64,000 nucleotides of DNA from Ancylostoma caninum (GCA_037903475.1 JBAJFG010000538.1:124001-188000), one strand, 5' to 3'; shown: positions 49,021 through 60,200, counted from the first letter of the stretch. Program-made: numbers and translations. Notes: generated by a model from the letters alone, not told the origin.

Positions 49021-49202
49021 TATGTATCTCACATTGCGATATAAAACGCATAGATGACCCCAATTTAAGAGGTCTTAGCATAGGGTGCAATCTACTACCT
49101 TCATGCACCAATACCCTGTACTCCGCTGCTGATACTTGCTTACTGTATTGTGGAGGGGAACATCCAGCATGTTTTTCGTAAAAACTAGGAGAGTCTATAT
49201 TT

Positions 49203-49690
49203 TCACTGTCTCCACCAAAATGTTACATTTTGGGTCCATCTGTTGTCGCAACGTGACGTACTCATCTCAATTTTCTTTCTCCCTTGATTTCCCCGTTCCC
49301 ACGTCCGTCTCACAATTCGCCAGCCACAAAGTAGTGCAGGAAGAGCGTTGGTGTGCTGTGCACAAGTATTTTCATCTTCTGTTTTCACAAGGAATCCTCC
49401 CATGTTTTCGAGCATAAACCATGCTGTGCGTTGTCTTCTCCGCATTTTTTTCTCGATTATATGATTATTTGTGATGTGTTGGCCAAGATACACAGAGGTA
49501 TTTGTGCACAATTTCGATCTTGTCTCTTTCAAGCAGTAACTCTCCTTTGGTTTAATTTGTCACCATTACTTTCGTTTTCGCTCCACTGGTGTGAAGTTTA
49601 ATACTTTTGCTTACCTCCTTGCGTTGCAGTGCCAGCATCATGAGCAATTAGGATAATATCATTCGCAAACTGCAAACGACGCAGTCAACT
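49203..49690 (-). pseudogene. Non-LTR retrotransposon reverse transcriptase, degenerate
   Basis: On the minus strand near 49680-49621 the reading LQFANDIILIAHDAGTATQ matches the RT catalytic block (L-x-FADDI), with the first catalytic Asp replaced by Asn. Downstream, NTSVYLGQHITNNHI, RRRQRTAW, ALLCGW and DNRWTQNVTFW follow the order seen in nematode LINE-type endonuclease/RT C-termini. Frameshifts interrupt it. Confidence 0.65.
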
Positions 49691-49916
49691 TCAATCCCGC
49701 TTTTGCTTCAATAATGGTTTGCATATCTTTGTATATCCTTACAGTATGACATTGTAAAGCGATATGTTATCTATCTCAGATCATTTGAGAGAGTGCTGAA
49801 CTCGTACTTGAAGTCGTGACTTTATTCCGTATTCAGGTTGTTATTACTGGTTTCGCATGATCATGTTTTACCTCGTTGTTTTCTCCTTTACGGTTTTATG
49901 CATGGTTTACCATGTA

Positions 49917-49953
49917 ATAAATAAATAAATAAATACATACATACATACATATC
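49917..49953. repeat. AATA/CATA microsatellite
   Basis: (AATA)n passes into (CATA)n. Confidence 0.9.
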
Positions 49954-50157
49954 TTGTACGTCGTCCAACAAAAGTGTTTTTCTATAAGGATCGTTTGTGT
50001 TCAACATTATAATTAACAATAATTACATTATAATAGTTTCCCGATTGGCTTAGAATTCTACGGCTGAACATTGCATCTTTTGATTGCGAGTACTACGCAA
50101 GGGTGCTATTATCGTTAAACTACCACGGCTGCTAGTAAACCCCCTGATGTCGTGAAC

Positions 50158-50278
50158 TCTCAGCTGCCAACATGTCGTGACATTCTCGCTCACATCTGTC
50201 GCGAGATGTTCATGAACTTCCCGTGATGAAATGTGTGTTCTCGCTGATGTCGCGACATAGTTGGCAACTAAGTTCAAT
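50158..50278. repeat. Inverted repeat rich in TCGCGACAT words
   Basis: CAGCTGCCAACATGTCGTGA at the left is mirrored by TCGCGACATAGTTGGCAACT at the right. Similar TGTCGCGA words recur at 50300-50420 and 51285-51372. This may be a degenerate satellite or foldback element. Confidence 0.5.
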
Positions 50279-51422
50279 GACTTTCTCACGAATGTTGTCG
50301 CGAACCATGTTCATGTCCTCGTGGTCATGAGGCGCAGACAGCCAAAGTTGGGGAAATAGTGCGCGACTCGACGATGTCACGAACCCGAACGGAGTTCGTG
50401 GACGTCCAGCTCGTTGACATCGGTCAAGCATCGGCACAGACGCCTGGTCAAGATCAAAATGAAGTTTCATTGAAACAGAGCAGATTTACGCAGCTCTCAA
50501 GCCTTTGTCCACATCGGTTGTTTTGTCCAGTTGCAAGCTCGAATACGGTTCGATGTGAAGACACAAAATGACTGGATTTCCAGATATCCGAACCATATTG
50601 AGCACCCTTCGATCTTTCGAGAAGATCTGCGAAGTAGGTGGTAAACAAGCCGTGAAAAGAATCCACAAAAAAGTGATCTTTATGGATTATCGACAAGGAT
50701 ATCCTTTTTCAGCGCACAGGACAACTAAGTAGCGGCGTGCGGCAAAAATGAGCGAGAAATCACAAAGAGAACACGAAACATGCAGGGCGGAAGTTTCATA
50801 TACAACTGACACGAGGGACCTGTTCATTACTGCTTGAATTGCGTGTCTCAGCACGAATTTCAGAAAAGGATTTTTGCAAACTGAGGAAAGATTAAAAACA
50901 CCCACGAAGTCCAGACTTCCTAGGATGATTCAAATTTTGCAGTGGAAGAGACGAGAAGATTGTACTGTAACTGTCTGAAAAACAGCACCAAACTTATTCA
51001 CCTATCTAGAAATATATGGCTAGAAGACCTCAGGCCTTCTCAAAGCTCATCTGTGACATTTTCCATTCAATGAGGAGACATAAGCAAAGCTAGTTCCACA
51101 TCCACATTCGTCATAAAGTGGATACACGTACTGCTATGGTTTTGCAAAAGGGTTGAAATGAACTGGGATCGAACACGGCTAACACAGTAGTGCTTTTTAT
51201 CGGCAATCACGCTAACTGCTGCGCTATGAGCACACGTTTTTCCTGCCGAAGGGTTCAACAGAGACACATTGATTCGCAAGACGCCCATCGATGTCGCGAG
51301 ATTCTAGCGACATGTGTGCAGATGTCGCGAACCAGGTGCTATCGCGTTCGCATCTTGGCTGTCGCGACATGAGGGATTTACTACCGGCCCAGCTACTAAG
51401 CCTGGCTGCTAACCTCCTGCTA

Positions 51423-51600
51423 CAGTCCTTGTCGAAAGGATAGACGGATTGCGCGTGCGGTTTCACAGCGTTGCGGCCGCAGAGTCGCGTTGGGACCTAC
51501 CGCACCCTCTCACTTGGAGCGTGCTCTCTCCGCATCCATCGTTCAGGTCCCACCGCGTTTCCGCAGTCACGGAATCCGTCTATCTTTTCGACAAGGACTG
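51423..51600. mobile_element. 178-bp MITE with TA duplications
   Basis: CAGTCCTTGTCGAAAGGATA at the left and TATCTTTTCGACAAGGACTG at the right are inverted ends flanked by TA (51421-51422, 51601-51602). The inner parts are also inverted (GGGACCTACCGC/GCGGTGGGACC type). It lies just upstream of the 51.6-kb LTR-like region. Confidence 0.8.
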
Positions 51601-51638
51601 TACAAAATGTCATCGTATCTTAGTACTATGACTATCGT

Positions 51639-51956
51639 TGTAGCCTGAGTGTAGCGATTGACCCACTAGGTTGTATGGTGTTGAACATGTAATGTTTGTA
51701 TTTGTAATGTACGTAGTCCATCCCGTAATGATCGTCGCTAGTATTTCGAAATAGTCTGCCTTATATGCGCGCGCCCGCGCCGAGGCTCCGCCCACATGCT
51801 ATATAAAGGCGCCGCGGCCGCAGCAGACGCTCAGTTAGACGTAGTCAGTCAGTTAGTCAGGGGAGCAGCAAGTCGGTCGGTCGATGGTTGTCACTTACTA
51901 TCTACTTGAGTCGTTCCAATAAGGGATTACAAAACCCCTAGACAATCCACAACACA
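51639..51956 (+). promoter_or_regulatory. LTR/promoter-like region of the 52.3-kb gag element
   Basis: A TATATAAA box at 51800-51807 in a GC-rich context (GCGCCGCGGCCGC just after it) is followed about 460 bp later by the gag start. A TG…CA interval of about 317 bp could be the LTR, but no second copy is in the window, so the ends are a guess and no primer binding site was identified. Confidence 0.45.
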
Positions 51957-52266
51957 GGCCGCTCCCGTTATAAGAGGGCCGAACGAAGCCTGTGAACGAC
52001 TCCGTAACCGCCTTGAAGCCGTACTAGCGGATAAGGCAAGTAAGCTGCTTTCTACTAGAAGGCAGCGAACACTCTCCTGACAACTAGAGAGTCACGTGCG
52101 TGGTGTTCTTCACCGCATACGTGTCCTAGTTGTGGCTCCACAGAGAGTGTGAGTGGGCTGCTCTAAGAGCAGTCGATGGGAATCCGCTGCGCGTGAAGTG
52201 CGTAGTGCAGCGTCGTAACAAGAACGCGTTACTGAGGCAGTTATCAACACTACCGATTACGCATCG

Positions 52267-53472
52267 ATGTCTTCTGCAATGACTGGGAACGTCTCGGATT
52301 TGAACGCGAAGGAGCTCGAGAGCATATTGTTGGACGATCCAAAATCATCGCAGCTGCGCGCTTCGATGAACGCGGCGCTGGGGAAGCTGTCGAGCACAGT
52401 AACTGCTCTAGCGAAGACCAGCAGGACTCAGATGAGACAAATAGCGGGTGCTATAAGTGAGCATGTAAGTGCTCTAGAGCAAGCGCCTGAGATCATTGCG
52501 GATAGTTTTGCACAGGGATCATCGCGCACATCGACAAGGACGACCGAGGAGTTGAAGCAACTAGTGCACGCAGTAGTTGATGGCGATTGCACGGCTGTAG
52601 TTGCTGAGCTCGCACATATGGCTAAGGTTGATGAATTCCTAAGGAAACTTGAAGAACTTCTAGCTGAAGATGTTGCTCAAGCGCTTGACGAGACACTCTC
52701 TCAGGCGACGCATGATGATCGGTGTATGCGAGAAGCCGCCGATCTTCTGCAAGTGAACTCGACCGAAGTGGTGGAGGAAATAAGGAAATTACTGGCACAG
52801 AGGAAAGATTGGCTGGGAGCTAAATTTCGAGGGCCAGGAAAAGTGAATCAAAGGGTTCCGGCACCGAACCAGTCGACATCAACATCAAGGCTAGGTCGGG
52901 ATTTTTCTTCCGACATGGACGCTGGTATTGGCCGTATGTTTGCGGCCATGACCCTTCCTGAAGTTGAGACATTCTGGGATCCGCAAGGGAAGAAGTTCGA
53001 AGATTTCATATTGCGGTTCACCATGAAGTACCGATATCTGGGACTGAGTAATGATATGCTCGTCCATTTACTGCTGTCGAAGCTGGACGGCTTTCCGAAA
53101 GCTGTTGCTGAGGCACTTCCGAAGCACATAAGGGAAGGAGATTTTGATGTCCTGGTGGAGGCACTCAAGGCAAAATTCAAGCTCAACGATTCGGTGGAGC
53201 TGATGAAAGTCTACATGGAGGTGAAGCGTCTCAGGAAGAAGGGGGACGTAATGAGCTACTGCCTTGAGCTTGAGAGCCTTACCAGCAAGGCGTATCCAGA
53301 TGCGTCTGACGAGCAACTCTCGCGAACACGAGCGGGAGAGCTGGTGGCTCAACTGTCGGACTGGCCAGAATATTTCCAGCTGTATAGTACAATGGAACTG
53401 GCTCCGAAGGGTTGCGCTTACGAAATGGTCAAGACCATGGCGCAGCGATGTGAACGTAGTGTAACAGTCTAG
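52267..53472 (+). CDS. Gag protein of an LTR retrotransposon (family different from E1/E2)
   Basis: An intact 401-residue frame starting ATGTCTTCTGCAATG. The N-terminal 200 residues are helical and charged. Residues about 230-390 hold a capsid-like domain with TFWDPQGKKFEDFILRFTMK, then LLLSKLDGFPKAVAEALP, resembling nematode Ty3/gypsy-type gags. There is no zinc knuckle before the stop, and no protease or RT follows: only 52 bp separate the stop from the LTR at 53525. The remainder of this element was probably displaced or interrupted by E2. Confidence 0.72.
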   Translation: MSSAMTGNVSDLNAKELESILLDDPKSSQLRASMNAALGKLSSTVTALAKTSRTQMRQIAGAISEHVSALEQAPEIIADSFAQGSSRTSTRTTEELKQLVHAVVDGDCTAVVAELAHMAKVDEFLRKLEELLAEDVAQALDETLSQATHDDRCMREAADLLQVNSTEVVEEIRKLLAQRKDWLGAKFRGPGKVNQRVPAPNQSTSTSRLGRDFSSDMDAGIGRMFAAMTLPEVETFWDPQGKKFEDFILRFTMKYRYLGLSNDMLVHLLLSKLDGFPKAVAEALPKHIREGDFDVLVEALKAKFKLNDSVELMKVYMEVKRLRKKGDVMSYCLELESLTSKAYPDASDEQLSRTRAGELVAQLSDWPEYFQLYSTMELAPKGCAYEMVKTMAQRCERSVTV

Positions 53473-53524
53473 GCGTAGGAAAGACACAATCCATTAGGTT
53501 CAGAAGAACGATCGATTACCGAGA

Positions 53525-53800
53525 TGTAAGCTGTTGATTACAGGAGGCGGAGAATCGGCGGCGCGCAAGATGGCGACGAGAAGAGGAGTCTTCGAGGAGC
53601 CGACGACTGGAGAGGTGATTCCTCACGCCTCGGACACACGCATCCACAGCGCCGTCTACCCGTCTACCAGTGATCTGCCCGTTTACCGTCGCCTCCATAA
53701 TCAGCTGTCTTATTCAGTTATTTGTGTTATTTGCCAGATAAATCCTCAGTACTCCTATTTGTATTCCCGTGGACACACCGGTAAATACCGGTCATATAAC
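53525..53800 (+). repeat. E2 5' LTR
   Basis: Starts TGTAAGCTGTTG, like the E1 LTR start TGTAAG, and ends just before the shared primer binding site. The 276-bp length is inferred from these two signals; the partner LTR is not in the window. Confidence 0.6.
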
Positions 53801-53812
53801 TGGTAGCAGCGA
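53801..53812 (+). promoter_or_regulatory. E2 tRNA primer binding site
   Basis: TGGTAGCAGCGA, the same 12 bases as in E1 at 21858. The identity places E1 and E2 in one primer class. Confidence 0.68.
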
Positions 53813-55410
53813 ACGCGATCGGACCGAGTGAGGCAAGGGGTGAGTTCTTTCTTCTTTTTCCATCATCATTAACTCTGTTGAGTAGTCTCAAGAAACATAT
53901 TGGGCCCATTCTTGAGAGTACGTCTTCAATCACCCCTTTCCTCTCCAGTTTTCGGTTCTTGTTTGACTCTTGCGATTTCTGGGACCTTTTCCCATCGATC
54001 ATCGTACATCCTACCTCTACTGTTCTGTGCTTATCTATTCTATTACAAATTTTTACTCTTTTATGGACGAATTCACATTTGTGGTAGTATGTTTTGTCGA
54101 CTCTCACAATTTTACTCTCATCGGCTACGCACTTTCTTCCTTCCTCAGCCGATGACTCATCAAATTTGAATTCGCCACTTCCAAGTATGGCCTTTCATCA
54201 GAGACTTTGCGGAGCATGCGCAGCTCCTTCTTTGTTTTGAGCTCCTCGCACGCGCATTTCGAGGGACCGAAACTATTACCACCTCGTATCGAGGCTCCTC
54301 CCCGGGGAATCCGACGGTTATGTAGAGCATACCATCGGCATTGTTTTCATTGGTTCGTCGACGTTAAAATGGTGTTTTTCAGCGCTCTATTTGGCCAGTT
54401 TCTCAGTATGTTCGTGGTTCATTCGGTACAACGGCTAGCCAGGCGTACAGACTCTAAGTCTGCTATTTTCGGTGTGTGTTTGATTTACTGGCCCTCAGTT
54501 CAAAGGAAACATGGTTTACTCCGCGCGGATTTGCATTGTTGTTGAGTTCATGTGCTAGAGATATCCCTTCTTCTCTTCTTCACTTCTAAGAAGTGCAAAA
54601 AGGCCACAGGTACTGCTGCCTACACATTGACAAGTCTTGTCTGAATTCTTTTCCTTGCAGTAGTCCTTTCCTACCGCTGGTAATGGCTTCCATCTCACTT
54701 TGAACGTTAGCTTCATACGACGCCATGTTTTGGCTTTTCTGCGCCTAACGCCAGTGGATGTCTCCACCAGCACATCAGATAACGGCCGACTCGGTACAGT
54801 ATCGGCAGATTTTCTCTGCGCATCTGGGTCTCCTCCCCTCTTAATCATGTTCCAACTGCTCCCTCGTTCGTCCACACGCCGCACGACTCGCGATGCAACA
54901 CAGTCACTCCTTCCACGCCGCACAGGTTTGTGTTTCCCACACTGGTTTCTCTGCTAACTTTTCATGTGTCGTCGCTTATTCCCAACCCTTCGAGCTCTGT
55001 GATCTTTCGCCTTCCTCTATCTATGTTTTGGATCTTTCCCATCAGTCCTCATGTTTCCTTTCATCTGCCATCCGGACATTCCTCCCCTGATTCCAGCATG
55101 ATAAGGGGCGCCATTCTCATAACACTATACCATCTGATGCTTTTCGCCGGCAACATCTGATAGATGCGCGTCCCTGGCCTGCACCCTGAATGCATTCTGT
55201 CACAACATCTTACCATACCACACATATATATATGCCCTGCTTCCAAGAACACCATCACTTCGCTGTTGCTGCCTCGCACACTCTTAGCCCCTATAGCACA
55301 TTCCTCTCCCATCAAGTCGTTCTGTCTCTTCTTGCCCTTATCCTCGTGTCCCTATATTACATGTTCCTATATCAGCTACCTCGTAACACCACTATCCCTT
55401 TTACTTTCAG
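53813..55410 (+). other. E2 leader, probably spliced
   Basis: About 1.6 kb between the primer site and gag, without a convincing ORF. It ends in a strong acceptor-like run, CCCTTTTACTTTCAG (to 55410), 18 bp before the gag ATG, which suggests that an intron is removed from the leader. Confidence 0.4.
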
Positions 55411-55428
55411 AGCTTGTTTGCCGCTGTC

Positions 55429-56502
55429 ATGCCGACTACTCGCAGCGGTTCTAAGTTGTCCGCTGGGGCTGGTGCCCATTTACTGGACCCCAAGCTCGAC
55501 ACATCGGCATCCGAGCAACTAGCCTCATCACTCGAAAGCCTCGACGATGGCGCAACGGTCCAAGGTCGTGATGCGAAGCAGCTCCGGGACGCAGCAGCCC
55601 TCGCCATCGCCCAGGTATGGACTGATACAAGAGCCACTACGGCTCTACTTGCCCGCCGTATCAATGATGGTAACTCTGCACTCACTGAGAAACTTAACGA
55701 GTCCTTTTCAGCGGTAGGTAGGCGTTTAGATGCTCTACCCATGGTAGCTATGCTTCACCAGGACACTCAGCTCCTTCGCATTTCACCTTTTTCTGGGTCA
55801 GCTGATAACGGGACTCAATTCTCTATCTGGATCCGACGCCTAGAGGACGTCATGCGTATGCGACCCGCCGCTCTTACAAGTGAGCAGCGCGCTAATTTCC
55901 TCATCGGTTACTTAGACGGGGTGGCACGCGAAAAGGTAGAGGAACTGTCAGATGAGGACAAAAAGGACTTCGACACTATTGTTACCCACCTGAAGGCATA
56001 TTTTGAAAGCCCGCAACAACGTTATGTGGCCCGTCAGAAGTTATCAGCGTGTAGACAGGAGCATGGGGAATCCTGCGCGGTATTCGCGAATAGGGTACTG
56101 AACCTAGTGCGCGCAGCCACAGCTGGGCAAGACGCCGCTACACAGAAGGAGCGTGTATTGGAGGAATTCGTAGCACGCCTTCGCGGGGATATTCGATACT
56201 TTGTGAAACTAGACAATCCCACCACTTTTGAACAAGCAGTTACGAAAGCACAAACCGTCGAACAACTGCTCAGCGAGGCCACCGCAGAACGCTTAATCTG
56301 CCCCACCAAGCCCACTGCCGAGATTAATGTCGCGTCCCGTCCTTCCCGCGAGCCTTCCACACGACTACCCACGGCACGCACCCGCAACCCGCAACGCACA
56401 CCGTACCGCAGTCGATTCACATCTAATCCTCGTTCCTTTCAGGTTCTTCCTCAACGACCACCAATACGGAACGTGGAAAGCGACCTACGGTGCTACAATT
56501 GA
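55429..56502 (+). CDS. E2 gag, capsid part, ending at a TGA in the zinc knuckle
   Basis: From ATG 55429 (MPTTRSGSK) the frame gives an N-terminal region of about 115 residues, then the capsid blocks FSIWIRRLEDVMRM, LIGYLDGVAREKVEELSDED and RQKLSACRQEHGESCAVFAN that match the E1 gag. An Arg/Pro-rich stretch leads to a CCHC zinc knuckle starting CYN. The frame stops with TGA at 56500-56502, exactly where the second Cys codon would be; the rest of the knuckle (GGVGHFRREC) follows in the same frame. Gag packages element RNA in cytoplasmic particles. The TGA may be a simple Cys-codon mutation or a readthrough site. Confidence 0.8.
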   Translation: MPTTRSGSKLSAGAGAHLLDPKLDTSASEQLASSLESLDDGATVQGRDAKQLRDAAALAIAQVWTDTRATTALLARRINDGNSALTEKLNESFSAVGRRLDALPMVAMLHQDTQLLRISPFSGSADNGTQFSIWIRRLEDVMRMRPAALTSEQRANFLIGYLDGVAREKVEELSDEDKKDFDTIVTHLKAYFESPQQRYVARQKLSACRQEHGESCAVFANRVLNLVRAATAGQDAATQKERVLEEFVARLRGDIRYFVKLDNPTTFEQAVTKAQTVEQLLSEATAERLICPTKPTAEINVASRPSREPSTRLPTARTRNPQRTPYRSRFTSNPRSFQVLPQRPPIRNVESDLRCYN

Positions 56503-57264
56503 GGAGGCGTCGGACATTTTCGCCGCGAGTGCCCCTCACCTGCAGCAGGGATCGGAGGTAGTAACCGGAGCTCAGGTACGCGTTTCAACACTAACGTTGC
56601 TGCGACTGGAAGACCAGTCACCCGCGCCCCACAACCTCGCCTCATGAACTGCGCAGCATCTCCTCCGTCCACTCCTGGTTATTCATCTTTGGATGAGGCG
56701 CAGGCCCACATCGCTCAGCTATCACTGTCCCTTCGGGAGCGCGAATCTCAGCTGGACCATTCGAACGCACGCGTTGCCGCTCTACTCCAACGCAATGAAG
56801 AACTCGCGCAGTCGGCTTTTGATCATCATGTCACTCCGACTGCCCCGCTTCCCTCCTTACCTGACGTACGCCTTCTGTTTCTTTGCACCATATCCGTTCT
56901 CTGTCTCCTAACACCTTGTACAGCGGTAGACATTTGGCTCTGTCCTAAGGACAAACCGACAAATCTGTTCATCGTCCCACAGTCGTACAACTGCTCCGGG
57001 TTGTTACCCATCTCGTCTACCCCTTTGGAAAAGGTGTCCTTACAAATATTTCGCCCTAACACCAAAATGTATTCCACACCTGCCTCGTTCTGCAAGATCA
57101 TTCGCCACTCTGTTGTCTACTCCGTGAGTTTCTTTGGCTCTCGTCGTGAAGCACACACAGAAACTCACCTCGCGGTTTCCGCGGAGGAATGCAAGCAAAT
57201 GTTACCATCTCAACTGCTAACATGTAAAAATTTTCTTTCAAAGGAGAAACAAGCTCACCATTAG
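56503..57264 (+). pseudogene. E2 gag tail continuing into an envelope-like N-terminus
   Basis: In the same frame as gag, the knuckle remainder is followed by a heptad-like stretch (near 56700-56815, LSLSLRERESQLDHSNARVA), then a hydrophobic, signal-peptide-like segment near 56869-56925, and about 100 residues with several Cys and an N-x-S site, ending at TAG 57264. The last part looks like the start of a secreted or membrane glycoprotein, as in retroelement env proteins; it is cut short and has no transmembrane anchor. pol is absent between gag and this part, so it is either an internal deletion or a copy of a spliced RNA. The env assignment is tentative. Confidence 0.5.
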
Positions 57265-60200
57265 TCGGAAAGATCAGGAAGTGTCGCGGTGGTGACGATC
57301 ACGTCGCGCTCTCGAGCCCATTGTAGTAGACGTCCCCAGATGGGTAACTTCTCCAGAGCGTCCACACATCCTAGGACAAACTGTCCGTGGCGGCAGCGAG
57401 TAATGGCTACGTTTAGCCTGAGTTTGTCATCTAGGAACTCGCCGCTAGCAGGCTCGATATCCGTCCTCGTTGTCAACAGAATGACGATATCAGCCTCCCT
57501 TCCCTGGACGGAGTCCACAGTATAGAGCCCGATGCCTTGCTGCGTAGCATACTGCTCCATGCAGCGAAACTGTTCCTTATAAAACGTAACTACTGCGATG
57601 GAGGACGCCGGTATCTCCCTCGCCGTCAACGCCTGCACGATATCGCGGCACGTCTGCGCTTCTCCTTCGTTGAAGTGCGATCCGCTTGGCGAGCGGTGGG
57701 AGGTGCCCACCGTGTCTACGAAAACAAACGGAACGCATGGGTTCGGGGTCTTGCAACTCTTCAACAGGAGGCGCCGGTCGGCTGTGTCCGTGCCGCTGAT
57801 GAGGGAGCCCTCATAGAATAGTCGATTCGGCAGGTCATTGAGCTCCGGGTGCATCCGAACGTTGTCGTCAGCGGGGCAAGCGGAACCCCCTTGCGAATCA
57901 AGAGCTCCATCACTCCCTTTGCGCCGAAAAGTGCTGCTCGCGAGGATCGTGGGCATCGGACGTGAGGCTCGAGTTGATTGACATCGCCTATGTAAATGTG
58001 GCGGGCGTATGGAAATCGTGCAGCCATCGCGACGAAAGCTGGCTCCGGGATCTGGGATGCCTCATCGCCGATAATAATGTGGCACGCCAGCATGTGGGCC
58101 TTGAATATTCCTGACCTCGATGTCGAGTTAAGGAGGGAGGCCGTTGTCATGCAGACCACGGAAGGTCGGCGTACGCGGAACATGATGGCTACCGCCTCCG
58201 CGGTTGCCTCCGAAATTTCCTGCTCGGCGATGCGGTATTCATCGCGCTCCTCATCAGTTAGAGCCAGCGTCCGATCGGGACGGAAGATCATTGTTTCAAT
58301 CAATTCCCGACCACGGGTATAAGTGTCGCAGAGAGACTGCTCGCCTGGCTTCAATTGATCGCTGTAGTTGGTGCTCAAACCTTTCAAAATCACGTGCAGG
58401 TCGACGTTCGTGGTTGGCGCTCCGTCAGCTAGTGCCGAATCAGACACAAATCGAAGGATGTGCAGATGCCTGAATTCGGACAGCTTCAGCAGGGTGTCTG
58501 TAAACTGGGCAACAGCCGTGTTCGTCGTTGCGGTTGCCACTACAATGTGCCCTGGGTTGGCCATACGGGCTGCCAAGAGCGCGCCAACTACGGTTTTGCC
58601 TGTCCCGTAGGCCGCTTGAATCGCCAGGACGGGGTGGTCCTCGCTGCCCATTTCCAGCGCGTTCACTTGATCGTGTCGTAGATGGAACGTATTGGGTCCG
58701 AAAATTACCGATCGCGGTAAGGGCTAGTACGGGACTTGCCTCCGCTGCGGGGCGTAGCGCGCATTTCCGTAAACGGTGTTCAGGACATCGTTTGCACGAC
58801 ATGAGCGAGTCGCAGAAAGCTCAGAGAAGAGTTCCTCGTTGGAGAGCAGCTCGTACACTGGGTCGGTTCCTGTAGGGGGTCGGGCAAGTTTGACGCAGAT
58901 GTTCACAACGCGGCGATTCCCGTTAATCCAGCTGTGTCGTTCGACGGCTCGTTGGATGGAACGGTGACATGTGATCGTGGTTTGGAGTTGCACGTCGAGA
59001 GCACGCGAAGTGAACGAAAATCGTGTTTGTCTGATAACAGTTCTCCCTACTGTGGATGAATGTTCGACCCAGACGTCGACGGGTCGCTGCACCGACCACC
59101 CACTGTCAGACGTCATCTCACTGAGGCGAAACTCGAGGCGCAGCGGGAAGGCTGTTAGGCTCGGTACCGTCGCCATCTCATGGTGGGTGCTCTTGTCGTC
59201 TCCGATGAGAGCGTTTGCGGCGAGTGCGGAGCAGGCGGCGCTAAACAGTTGGCCCATCCGCTTACGAGCGGATCGTGGATCGGCGGTGTAGCTGGTAAAG
59301 GAATTACCACGGTCCTCGATCCATTCGGTATCCTCGCGGTCTAGCTTGGAGACACGAAGCGGGAGGATTCCGTCAGCGGGATACGCAGGAAGGAACTGTC
59401 GTGCCAGGTCGATCAACTCGGATTGAGCATCCCTCGAGATAGGCGGTTCGGAGAAGCGCATTGCGCAGGACACGTTAATGCGAGTCTCGGCCAGAACAAA
59501 GTCATCAACCTCGATTTCCGTGAGCGGGAAATCACAGATGATCGGGGAGACGGTGACCGCTTCGGGGCATCCTTCGAACGCGATTTTAAGGTTGTTGACT
59601 TCACCATCGCCTCGACGGGGTGCCGACAGGACAATGCCCAGCACGAGTTTGTTAGCGGAGGGTGGAGTGACAAAGACAAACTCGTTGACGCGAAGAAATA
59701 AGGTGTCCTGGTGTCCATCGCCGTTGTACGGGAGTAGCGGGATTGGCGGAGGGAATTCGAAGGATCTTTGCACGCACTGCGGGTGGGTTTGAGAGAGTAA
59801 ACCCATAAGAAGTCCTTGACGGAGAGCTGCTTCAAGTCGAATCCACGAGTGTTGCTCTGCAGGTTCACAGCGTACTGGTCGAGAACTATACAGTGCAGCT
59901 CGCGGTGGTCGGGCCCGGGTACGAAGAAGTCCTTTGCTTCGATGATAACTCCCTGACCGCGGTTCTTAGCGACTACCTGGTACAACACCGGGAACCTCTG
60001 CTTCCATCGAGGGGGATACACCAGTGATGGGGGAACGCCGGCTGATGCGGGAGGGAGGTGCGGATCCACAGGCATATATCGGCGGTGGAGGACCTCCTCA
60101 ATGAGGTTACTCGCGTGGCGACGGAAGTCGATCGCATGTTCCATCCGCATTAACTCCATGATGGGGAGTTTGCTGTCGGCTGATGGTACGCCTCGGAACT

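Noticed and set aside
53068..53487. Minus-strand frames opposite the 52.3-kb gag (also 52848-53186), and 56034-56420 opposite the E2 gag
   Set aside because: Antisense shadows of long GC-rich coding frames.
54555..55742. Frames in the E2 leader and opposite the gag start
   Set aside because: Short, mutually overlapping on both strands, no motif; the region is better explained as a non-coding leader with a splice acceptor.
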